Assembly (NCBI GenBank): GCA_024641725.1
Contig: JAHECM010000013.1
Coordinates: 1-9,947, forward strand
DNA length: 9,947 nucleotides
DNA from: Limnohabitans sp.
GTDB lineage: Bacteria > Pseudomonadota > Gammaproteobacteria > Burkholderiales > Burkholderiaceae_C
Direction of reading: 5' to 3'
The notes under the pieces were generated by a model. The model was not told where the DNA came from. It did not search any database and was given only the letters and a program-made list of their open reading frames with translations. The position numbers and the translations under genes were made by a program. Of the stretch, positions 1 to 6,241 are shown in pieces (within the stretch, counting starts at the first letter, position 1; every line of letters starts with the position of its first letter).

Positions 1-677
1 CTCAGCGTTTGGCCGCGCCAGTTCACGGGCAGGCCATGCACGCGCAGCTGCAAGCGTTGACCGTCCTCGCTCAGACGGGTTTGACCACCGCTGATCCATG
101 TGCCCGCTTGCTGCAATCGGGCCAGCGGTTTGGGGCTGAGTTGGTGCGCGGCGTCAAAAGCGGCGCCATAAAGGGCGGTGGCGCTTTGTGTGGGCAGACT
201 CAGGCTGAGCTGCCCCTCTTGCGGAATGCACTCTTGGCGGCAGACCAACCATTCGGCGCGCAGAGCGATCTTGAGTGGACCCACCACAGGCGGTTTGAAG
301 TCTGGCCCCACCGTGACAGGGACGCTCAGCAACACCTTGCCTTCGTAGCCGTAATTGGCCAAGGTGCCGATTGGGATTTTCTTGGGCAGTGGCCAGGCGA
401 TGTCCCCTGCGCTGAGTCCTGCGGGCAAGGTCCAGTGCAGCTGCGTGGGTAGGCCCGAGTCGCCCGGGTTTTGCCAATAGGTGTGCCAGTGCGGCTGATG
501 GGTGATTTGCAAGCCCAGCCAGAAGGTCTGACCGGGCTGCACGCCTTGCGGGGCATGGGCCACCAATTCAGCCAAAACCTGCTCAGTCTTGACGGTGCTG
601 CCGGCTGTCTGGGCGTGGCTGACGATGCCCAGCAGCAGCAGGGCGGTCAAGGCGAAACGGAAGAACAATTTCAGCAT
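1..677 (-). CDS. DsbD/ScsB-type thiol-disulfide interchange protein, N-terminal part (runs off the left edge)
   Basis: Translating the minus strand from the ATG at 677 gives 225 codons open to the window edge, so the C-terminal part is missing. Residues 1-22 look like a signal peptide (Lys3 and Arg7, a leucine-rich core, then SHA before the likely cut). After it comes a region resembling the periplasmic N-terminal domain of DsbD/ScsB proteins, with the typical stretch HWHTYWQNPGDSG (63-75) and the redox motif WLVCRQEC holding Cys146 and Cys150. In the family this domain passes electrons to periplasmic partners, and a membrane domain and a thioredoxin domain usually follow; those would lie left of position 1. 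Gene order beyond the edge is unknown. No good Shine-Dalgarno precedes the ATG. An upstream in-frame stop limits other starts to nearby TTG or CTG codons, and the signal peptide supports the ATG. ScsB-like and classical DsbD cannot be separated from this part alone. Confidence 0.88.
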   Translation of the reverse strand, partial: MLKLFFRFALTALLLLGIVSHAQTAGSTVKTEQVLAELVAHAPQGVQPGQTFWLGLQITHQPHWHTYWQNPGDSGLPTQLHWTLPAGLSAGDIAWPLPKKIPIGTLANYGYEGKVLLSVPVTVGPDFKPPVVGPLKIALRAEWLVCRQECIPQEGQLSLSLPTQSATALYGAAFDAAHQLSPKPLARLQQAGTWISGGQTRLSEDGQRLQLRVHGLPVNWRGQTL

Positions 678-868
678 GCGGGGCAACAGTCTTGGTCAAG
701 CGGTCAAAAAACAGCTGGCACTTTACACCTGCGCAGACACAGATGCTGATGCAGGGGCAGGGACGCAGGTGCCGTGCTGCCAGCACAGGGGCGATGGCCG
801 CAAGCCCCAGGGGACGGCGCGCGACAGACGGCACGCGCTTTGGATGGGCTGTCCATTAAGATGCAGCC
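678..868. promoter_or_regulatory. Divergent intergenic region with palindromes
   Basis: This 191-bp gap separates the minus-strand DsbD-like gene from the plus-strand creatininase-family gene, so it should hold both promoters. It contains a perfect 13-bp interrupted palindrome GTGCTG-C-CAGCAC (774-786), an 8-bp inverted repeat CACCTGCG (726-733) / CGCAGGTG (764-771), and a direct repeat GGTCAA at 694-699 and 702-707. No convincing -35/-10 pair is visible for either gene. A weak -10-like TAAGAT (857-862) lies so close to the ATG at 869 that transcription from it would begin at the start codon. No protein-coding gene is supported here. Confidence 0.45.
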
Positions 869-1696
869 ATGAACACACCTGTCCGTTTTTGGGCCGATCT
901 GAGCACCACCGATTTTGCAGGGCTTGACCTGTTGCGCACCATCGCCGTCTTGCCGGTGGCGGCCACCGAGCAGCATGGGCCACACCTGCCGCTCTCAGTC
1001 GACACCGATTTGGTCAACGGCGTGGTGGCGGCTTGCTTGCCGCACTTGCCTGCCGACTCGCCGGCTTTGTTTTTGCCCACCCAAACGGTGGGCCTGAGCC
1101 CGGAGCATGCGCGTTTTGCCGGCACCTTGACGCTCAAGGCAGAAACTGTGATCCGTTTGTGGACCGACATCGGTGAGTCGGTGGCGGCCAGCGGCGTGAA
1201 AAAGCTGGTGCTGCTCAACGCCCATGGCGGACAAGTGAGCGTGATGGACATCGTGGCGCGGGACTTGCGGGCCCGGCTGGGCATGCTGGTCTACAGCGTG
1301 AGTTGGTTCAATTTGCCGCTGCGTGACGCGCAAGGCGGGGATGTGAACGCGCTGTTCCCGCCCGAAGAGCAGCGCTTTGGTGTTCACGCGGGCGATACCG
1401 AGACGTCGATGATGCTGGCGCTGCGCCCTGAGCGCGTGCGCATGGACTTGGCGAAAAACTTCCGATCCACCTCGCAAGACCGCGCCGAGCGGTTTGAAAT
1501 TCTGGGCAATGGCAAAAGCGCCAAGCTGGGCTGGCAAATGCAGGACTACAACCGCCACGGCGCGGCAGGCAACGCCGCCGCTGCGACCGCTGACAAAGGC
1601 CAGGCGCTGGTGGGCGCTGCAGGCCGCTCGCTGGCGCGCTTGCTGATCGAAATCGACCAACTGCCCGCCGACACCCTGCGCCACGACACGGCTTGA
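869..1696 (+). CDS. Creatininase-family metal-dependent amidohydrolase
   Basis: This 275-residue protein has the usual length of the creatininase family (creatininases, formamide hydrolases of riboflavin/F420 synthesis, MftE-like peptidases), which hydrolyse C-N bonds with a two-metal site. Family signatures are clear: ATEQHGPHLPL (32-42) gives likely metal ligands Glu34 and His36, SVDTD supplies Asp45, LNAHGG (116-121) supplies His119, and HAGDTETS (173-180) supplies Glu178. No signal peptide is seen, so it is probably cytosolic. The gene stands alone on the plus strand; a divergent thiol-disulfide gene lies on one side and a convergent phosphatase gene 18 bp away on the other, so the neighbours give no hint of the substrate. 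The ATG at 869 lacks a clear Shine-Dalgarno but fits the family N-terminus. The family call is secure; true creatininase activity is not implied. Confidence 0.9.
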   Translation: MNTPVRFWADLSTTDFAGLDLLRTIAVLPVAATEQHGPHLPLSVDTDLVNGVVAACLPHLPADSPALFLPTQTVGLSPEHARFAGTLTLKAETVIRLWTDIGESVAASGVKKLVLLNAHGGQVSVMDIVARDLRARLGMLVYSVSWFNLPLRDAQGGDVNALFPPEEQRFGVHAGDTETSMMLALRPERVRMDLAKNFRSTSQDRAERFEILGNGKSAKLGWQMQDYNRHGAAGNAAAATADKGQALVGAAGRSLARLLIEIDQLPADTLRHDTA

Positions 1697-1714
1697 GCTT
1701 TGCTCGTTGTGCGC

Positions 1715-2395
1715 TCAGGCGAAGGTCACCCAGCTCTGGTGTTCTGCACTGTCCAGGTGCGGCAGCGTGTTGTAGCTCAGCAGCATGTGGCGTTTGGGGG
1801 TGAAGACGAACTCGGTGAGCGCCGTGTTTCGGATGCGCAGGTTCAGCTCGATGGTGGTTTGCGCCGGTGCCCCCAAAATTTGCCCCACGGCGGTTGAAAT
1901 CGGCCCGCCGCTGGAGACGATCAGGGCGTGGCCTGGGCTGTGTTGCCGTACGTGGTCCAACGCGGCGTGGATGCCACTGACGAACTCGGCGTAGCTGGGC
2001 ATGCCCTTGGGGGCTGTAGCGCCGGACATCCAGGCCTTGAGCGCATCGCGCAGCAGTCGAAAGTGGTGGCGGTACAGCTCGGGCGTGTCGGGTTTGGGCA
2101 GCGGCTCAGGGTGGATGGCTTCGATCAGTGCATGGCTGTCGTATTCGTTCAGGCCCGGCCACACCGCAGGCGTGTGCGACCAGCCTGCGCCTTGGGCCAT
2201 GCCCTCCCAGGTTTGGCGGTGGCGGTGCAGGCTGCCCATGAGCACGGTGCTGATTTCGACCCCTTCGCGCTCAAATCGCTGGCGCAGGTATTCGCCCAGG
2301 CGCACGGCCTGCTGGTGGCCCAGAGGGCTGAGTTGGTCGTAGTCGTCGGCCCCGAAAGAGGCTTGTCCGTGGCGGACTAAATAGAGTGTTCCCAT
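1715..2395 (-). CDS. Histidine-phosphatase-family (phosphoglycerate-mutase-like) protein lacking the second catalytic His
   Basis: The 226-residue product begins LYLVRHGQ, the signature of the histidine phosphatase superfamily; His9 would be the phosphorylated nucleophile, with Arg8. Further family positions are Arg58 (in SLHRHRQT) and Glu84 (in LNEYD). Where most members have a second catalytic histidine (VSHGG), this protein reads VSSGGPIS, putting Ser162 at that place. From memory, SGGPI variants occur in other proteobacterial members, so this may be a subfamily trait rather than decay. It could be a small-molecule or phosphoprotein phosphatase; the substrate is unknown. It is the last gene of the leftward five-gene cluster, 49 bp after the PhzF-like gene, and ends convergent with the creatininase-family gene. 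The ATG at 2395 has no visible Shine-Dalgarno, but only four residues precede the LVRHG motif, so the start is firm. Confidence 0.88.
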   Translation of the reverse strand: MGTLYLVRHGQASFGADDYDQLSPLGHQQAVRLGEYLRQRFEREGVEISTVLMGSLHRHRQTWEGMAQGAGWSHTPAVWPGLNEYDSHALIEAIHPEPLPKPDTPELYRHHFRLLRDALKAWMSGATAPKGMPSYAEFVSGIHAALDHVRQHSPGHALIVSSGGPISTAVGQILGAPAQTTIELNLRIRNTALTEFVFTPKRHMLLSYNTLPHLDSAEHQSWVTFA

Positions 2396-2415
2396 GGCCA
2401 GAGATTGTGGCCAGT

Positions 2416-2440
2416 CCCAGCGCCACAGCCTGTCGCTGGG
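2416..2440 (-). other. Inverted repeat between the PhzF-like and phosphatase genes
   Basis: CCCAGCG (2416-2422) and CGCTGGG (2434-2440) form a perfect 7-bp stem around an 11-nt loop in the 49-bp gap just after the PhzF-like stop codon. No T-run follows on either strand, so it does not look like a complete intrinsic terminator. In the transcript it could modestly reduce read-through into the phosphatase gene or protect the upstream message end. This is inference from structure only. Confidence 0.35.
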
Positions 2441-2444
2441 GTGA

Positions 2445-3368
2445 TCACAGGGTCACAGTGCCCTGCACGCAGCCGACCACGTCGCCACCGACCCAGACCT
2501 GGCCGCTTTCGTCTTGTGACAAAAACACCTGGCCCGCGCGGCCCAGCGCCGTGCCTTGGCGGGCGCTGTAGCGCTTGGGCATGTGGCCTTCGGCCATCAG
2601 CCATTGGGCCAGAGACGCATTGAGGCTGCCGGTGACCGGGTCTTCGGCGATGCCCACGGGCGCGGCAAAGGCGCGCACTTCCAAATCGGTGGGGTCGTTG
2701 GCGATGCGCATGGCCCCTGCAAAGGCGCGGGCCTCGCGGTTGGCGCGGCGGATCAATCCACTGTTGCCAGTTTCACGTTTGGCCGCCACGCCCACTTTGG
2801 TGTTCAGGCGTTTGAGTGCCGCGTGGTCGGGTTCCAGCGCAAGCACCGTGTCCACCGAGTCGATCAAGAGGCCCAGCCAGTGCGGGCCGTTGTTCAGGTC
2901 TTGCGCGGCCAGCACCTCGTCGGCGTGCAGGCCCAGCGCCGCCAGCACTTCGGCCAGCCGGGCTGGCGCTGGGGTCTGGCGTTGCAAGGGCGGGGCGGCA
3001 AAGGCCCAGCGCTCATCGACCGATTTCAGGCTGACCAGGCCCACGCCGCATTCCTGCACCAGTTGGCCGTTTTGCCGGGGCTGGCCGCCCGCCTTCAGCC
3101 AGGCGTGGGCGGTGCCCAGCGTCGGGTGGCCCGCAAACGGCAGCTCAGCGCCGGGCGTGAAGATGCGCACCCGGTAGTCCGCCCCGCCCGCAGCCCCTTC
3201 GGGCGTGGGCGGCAGCACAAAGGTGGTTTCGCTCAGTTGGGTCCAGCGGGCAAAGGCCTGCATTTGCGCGTCAGACAGGCCCTCGCCGTCCAGCACCACG
3301 GCCAGCGGGTTGCCCAAAAAGGCGGTGGCGGTGAACACATCGACTTGTTGGAAGGCGCGGGTTTTCAT
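2445..3368 (-). CDS. PhzF-family isomerase/epimerase-like protein
   Basis: The 307-residue protein shows the marks of the PhzF family, which shares the diaminopimelate epimerase fold. These are FQQVDVFT near the N-terminus, GNPLAVVL (19-26), LSETTFV with Glu47 (the general acid/base in PhzF), PFAGHPT (77-83), and EDPVTGS (242-248), which in PhzF binds the substrate carboxylate. All key residues look intact. In phenazine producers PhzF isomerises trans-2,3-dihydro-3-hydroxyanthranilate. No other phenazine gene is present, and most homologues are of unknown substrate, so phenazine synthesis should not be inferred. It follows the aminotransferase gene by 23 bp, which suggests co-transcription and perhaps action on an amino-acid-like compound handled by that enzyme. 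The ATG at 3368 starts directly at the conserved N-terminal strand. It is probably cytosolic. Confidence 0.92.
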   Translation of the reverse strand: MKTRAFQQVDVFTATAFLGNPLAVVLDGEGLSDAQMQAFARWTQLSETTFVLPPTPEGAAGGADYRVRIFTPGAELPFAGHPTLGTAHAWLKAGGQPRQNGQLVQECGVGLVSLKSVDERWAFAAPPLQRQTPAPARLAEVLAALGLHADEVLAAQDLNNGPHWLGLLIDSVDTVLALEPDHAALKRLNTKVGVAAKRETGNSGLIRRANREARAFAGAMRIANDPTDLEVRAFAAPVGIAEDPVTGSLNASLAQWLMAEGHMPKRYSARQGTALGRAGQVFLSQDESGQVWVGGDVVGCVQGTVTL

Positions 3369-3391
3369 GGCGGAGTCCGGAGTCGCGTGGA

Positions 3392-4576
3392 TCAGAGCGA
3401 TTCGCGGATGGCGGCAGCCAACGCGGCCATGCCGGTGTTGATCTGGTCCACCGTGGCGGTCACAAACGACAAGCGCAGGGTGCTTTCATCCGCGCCTTCG
3501 GCGTAAAAAGCCGAGCCGGGCACAAAGGCCACGCCTTTGTCGACGGCTTTGTCCAACAAGGGAATCGCCTTGAGGCCCTTGGGCAGTTGCACCCACAAAA
3601 ACATCCCGCCCACCGGGCGGTTCCAACTCAGGCCCAGGCCCGCCATTTCGCGATCGAGCGCGGCCAGCATGGCTTCGCATTGCTGTTTGTACAGGGCGCG
3701 GATGGTGGGCACATGGCGCTCGATGAAACCGTCTTTGAGCACTTCGGCCACCACGCGCTGGTTGAAGCTGGGCGTGTGCAGGTCGGCCGCTTGTTTGGCT
3801 TGCAAGAGCTTGGGGTAGAGCGCTTGAGGCGCGACCAGGTAGCCCAGGCGCAGGCCGGGAGCCAGGATTTTGGAAAACGAACCCAAGTACACGCTGCCCT
3901 CAGGGTGGCGCGAGCTGAGCGAGGGCGCGGGGGGCGCGTCAAACCACAGGTCGCCGTAGGGGTTGTCTTCGATGATGGGCAAGCCAGACTCGACAGCCAC
4001 TTGGGCCACGGCGGCGCGTCGCGCTTCGGTCATGGTGCGGCCTGTGGGGTTCTGGAAGTTGGGCAGCAGATACACAAAGCGGGCTTTGTCAGCCCCGGTG
4101 CCGACTTTGGCACGCAGGTCAACGGGGTCCACGCCATGCTCGTCGCTGCCCACGCTCACCACCGTGGGCTCCATGGGGGTGAAGGCTTGCAGAGCGCCCA
4201 GGTAGGTGGGCGTTTCCACCAAGATGCGGCTGCCCGCGTCGATCAGGATCTTGGCCACCAAATCGAGGCCTTGCTGGCTGCCGGTGGTGATCAGCACCTG
4301 GTCGGGGCTGACGTTCATGCCTTGTTTGAGCAGGTCTTGTGCGACCCATTCGCGCAGCGGGGCGTAACCTTCGCTGGCGGCGTATTGCAAAGCGGCCTTG
4401 CCGTCGTCGCGCAGCACGCGTTCGCTGGCTTCGCGCATGGCGTCGATCGGGAAGGTTTGCGGTGAGGGCAGGCCGCCCGCAAAGCTGATGATGCCGGGCT
4501 TTTCGGTGACCTTGAGGATCTCGCGGATCACCGAGGGGTTCATCTTGTCGGCACGTCGGGCCAGGTTCCAGTTCAT
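3392..4576 (-). CDS. PLP-dependent aminotransferase (fold type I, LysN-like)
   Basis: This 394-residue enzyme resembles the LysN/2-aminoadipate transaminase group: SFAGGLPSP (31-39) near the start, NFQNPTG (173-179) with Asn176, the PLP-pyridine partner Asp204 in IIEDNPYG, and the Schiff-base lysine Lys236 in SFSKILAPGLRLGY. The C-terminal STLRLSF carries Arg368, which binds the substrate alpha-carboxylate. All catalytic positions are present. The expected reaction is transfer of an amino group between an amino acid and a 2-oxo acid; the exact substrate (2-aminoadipate, branched or aromatic) cannot be read here. The start at 4576 is chosen over an upstream in-frame ATG at 4666 because a GGAG sits about 8 bases before it and family proteins begin here. 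It lies 22 bp after the EamA-type exporter and 23 bp before the PhzF-like gene. It shares its fold with the C-terminal domain of the divergent MocR regulator. Confidence 0.93.
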   Translation of the reverse strand: MNWNLARRADKMNPSVIREILKVTEKPGIISFAGGLPSPQTFPIDAMREASERVLRDDGKAALQYAASEGYAPLREWVAQDLLKQGMNVSPDQVLITTGSQQGLDLVAKILIDAGSRILVETPTYLGALQAFTPMEPTVVSVGSDEHGVDPVDLRAKVGTGADKARFVYLLPNFQNPTGRTMTEARRAAVAQVAVESGLPIIEDNPYGDLWFDAPPAPSLSSRHPEGSVYLGSFSKILAPGLRLGYLVAPQALYPKLLQAKQAADLHTPSFNQRVVAEVLKDGFIERHVPTIRALYKQQCEAMLAALDREMAGLGLSWNRPVGGMFLWVQLPKGLKAIPLLDKAVDKGVAFVPGSAFYAEGADESTLRLSFVTATVDQINTGMAALAAAIRESL

Positions 4577-4598
4577 GTGTTGCTCCGTGAGGGGGTGT

Positions 4599-5516
4599 TT
4601 ATCGGGTGGCTGGGGCGTTGGCCATGCGCCGTCCCATGAAGACGGTGAGCACCACCAGCAGGGCAAAGCCCAGCGTCATCGCATCCAGCGATTCTCCCAG
4701 CAAAGGGATGGCTGCCAAGATGCTGACAAAAGGTTGCAGCAATTGCAGCTGGCTCACCCGCAGCGGGCCGCCCAGCGACAGGCCGCGAAACCAGGCAAAA
4801 AAGCCCGCCCACATGGAGAATACGCCCACATACAAGAGGGCCAACCATGCGCCGGGGGCGATGGGCTGTGTGGGCCAGGTGAGCCAGGCTCCGGGCAGGG
4901 TGATGGGCAAGGCGATGACGCAGACCCAGCTGATGACTTTTTCGGCCCCCAAGCTGGCCGTGACCTTGGCCCCGGCCACATAACCCAGCGATGCCGCCAG
5001 CACCGCGCCCAGCAGCAAGGTGTCGGCCCAGCTCAGTCCAAAGCCGTGACCCAACTGCGCTGCACGCAGCAGGCTGTAGACCGCCACCAAGGCGCTGCCC
5101 AAAGCGGCAAACACCCAAAAGCCCATGCGAGCGCGTTGGTGCATGAGCCAAGCAGCTGCCGCCGCCGTGGCCAGCGGCAGCAAGGCCGTGATGACTGCGG
5201 CATGGCTGGCCGTGACATGGCGCAGCGCCCAGCCCAGCAGCAAGGGGTAGCCGATGACGTTGCCCGCCAGCGAGAGCAGCAAAGGGCCGCGTTGCTCGGG
5301 GGTGGGGCGTGGTGCTCGCACTGCCAACAGGTAGACAAGCGACAGGCCCCCGGCCAGGGCCGCACGCGCCCAAGTCACAAACCAGGGAGACATTTGTGGG
5401 GCATCCGCCGTGCCTGTGGCCAGGCGTGTCATGGGCAAGGTGAGTCCAAAAATGAACACGCCCAGAAGCCCCAGCCAAAGGCCCAGGTTTTCGCGTTGTT
5501 GAGGGGTGCTGTTCAT
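4599..5516 (-). CDS. EamA/DMT-superfamily transporter
   Basis: The 305-residue protein is almost entirely hydrophobic, with about ten predicted membrane helices arranged as two EamA repeats (roughly residues 10-150 and 160-295). The second repeat ends with the characteristic stretch QPFVSILAAIPLLGE (261-275). Members are inner-membrane drug/metabolite transporters; E. coli EamA exports cysteine-pathway metabolites, and many relatives export amino acids. The start at 5516 is preferred because it lies 7 bp after the LysE-family stop and gives the normal N-terminus; an in-frame ATG 57 bp upstream would overlap that gene. The Shine-Dalgarno is weak, so translation may be coupled to the gene before it. 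Sitting directly after another exporter of a different fold but a similar job, it probably handles the same or a related compound. The substrate is not determinable. Confidence 0.9.
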   Translation of the reverse strand: MNSTPQQRENLGLWLGLLGVFIFGLTLPMTRLATGTADAPQMSPWFVTWARAALAGGLSLVYLLAVRAPRPTPEQRGPLLLSLAGNVIGYPLLLGWALRHVTASHAAVITALLPLATAAAAAWLMHQRARMGFWVFAALGSALVAVYSLLRAAQLGHGFGLSWADTLLLGAVLAASLGYVAGAKVTASLGAEKVISWVCVIALPITLPGAWLTWPTQPIAPGAWLALLYVGVFSMWAGFFAWFRGLSLGGPLRVSQLQLLQPFVSILAAIPLLGESLDAMTLGFALLVVLTVFMGRRMANAPATR

Positions 5517-5523
5517 GCAGACA

Positions 5524-6141
5524 TCAACCCGCGCTTTGGCGCAAGCCATTGAGAATCCACAAAGCCGTGGCAACCAGTGCCACCGACATGCAGCGGTTGA
5601 ACACCAGCAAGCGGCGGCCGTGCGCCAGCCAGTGCCTCAGCACCGAGCCGGCCACTGCATAGCTCAGGTTGCTGAAAAAACCATAGGCCACCATGATCGG
5701 CAGCAGCACCAGCGTGCGGGCCGTGGCGTCTTCGCGCCCGGCCACCCAACCCGCCACGATGGCCAAGGCCAGCATCCAGGCCTTGATGTTGAGGAATTGC
5801 AGGCCCACGCCCTGCACAAACCCGACTTGCAGCTTGGTGCTGTCGGCTTGCTGCAAGCTGCCGCTGTGCCACAAACGCGAGGCCAGCCAGAGTAAATACC
5901 CCGTGCCCAGCGTCACGATGCCCCAACGCAAGGGCGGAAAGGCCACCACCAATCCACCCAGACCGGTGGCGCAGAGGGTGAACAAAATGCCCCAGCCGAC
6001 CGGCACCGCGCACACAAAGCGCATGGCCCGGCGCAGGCCGTGGTTGGCGGCCATGGCGGTCGAGAGCGTGGTGTTGGGCCCGGGCGTGAAGCTGCTCACG
6101 GTGGCCAGCACCAACAGGGCGCTGAGTTCTGAGGAGGTCAT
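5524..6141 (-). CDS. LysE/Rht-family amino-acid exporter
   Basis: This 205-residue membrane protein has the LysE/RhtB-family signature TPGPN (19-23) after a first hydrophobic helix and the conserved NIKAW (118-122) in the middle, with about six hydrophobic segments in total. The length is typical. Family members are inner-membrane efflux carriers for amino acids such as lysine, threonine, homoserine or cysteine; EamB (YfiK) is one. The ATG at 6141 gives the normal 18 residues before TPGP. An AAAGG lies only one base before the ATG, unusually close for a Shine-Dalgarno. This is the first gene of the leftward five-gene cluster, and its promoter must lie in the 100-bp gap shared with the MocR-type regulator, where three TACAGT motifs sit. 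Regulation by that protein is inferred from the divergent arrangement common for MocR genes. The substrate is unknown. Confidence 0.9.
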   Translation of the reverse strand: MTSSELSALLVLATVSSFTPGPNTTLSTAMAANHGLRRAMRFVCAVPVGWGILFTLCATGLGGLVVAFPPLRWGIVTLGTGYLLWLASRLWHSGSLQQADSTKLQVGFVQGVGLQFLNIKAWMLALAIVAGWVAGREDATARTLVLLPIMVAYGFFSNLSYAVAGSVLRHWLAHGRRLLVFNRCMSVALVATALWILNGLRQSAG

Positions 6142-6241
6142 ACCTTTGAATGTAGTGCCGAAATAAGTACAGTATCGGTACAGTTTGTGAGATCATTTTG
6201 AAAACTGTATTGCCCCGTCTGACGGCACACTTTTTGTCTGA
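6142..6241. promoter_or_regulatory. Divergent control region with TACAGT repeats (putative MocR operator)
   Basis: This 100-bp gap separates the exporter operon from the MocR-type regulator and is richer in A/T than its surroundings. It contains GTACAGT twice in direct orientation, at 6167-6173 and 6178-6184, exactly 11 bp apart (about one helical turn). An inverted copy, AAACTGTA (6202-6209), pairs perfectly with TACAGTTT (6179-6186). MocR regulators such as GabR and PdxR are known to bind direct repeats in the shared promoter region, so this is the best operator candidate. No single -35/-10 pair is convincing for either gene; the repeats probably overlap the promoters. Neither start has a good Shine-Dalgarno. 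Confidence 0.6.

Noticed and set aside
9..452. Plus-strand open frame of 147 codons at the left edge
   Set aside because: It is antisense to the DsbD-like N-terminal domain, which has a signal peptide and conserved cysteines on the minus strand.
2556..4465. Long plus-strand open frames opposite the PhzF-like and aminotransferase genes
   Set aside because: Their translations are low-complexity Gly/Gln/His-rich sequence without motifs, and the opposite strand encodes complete conserved enzymes.
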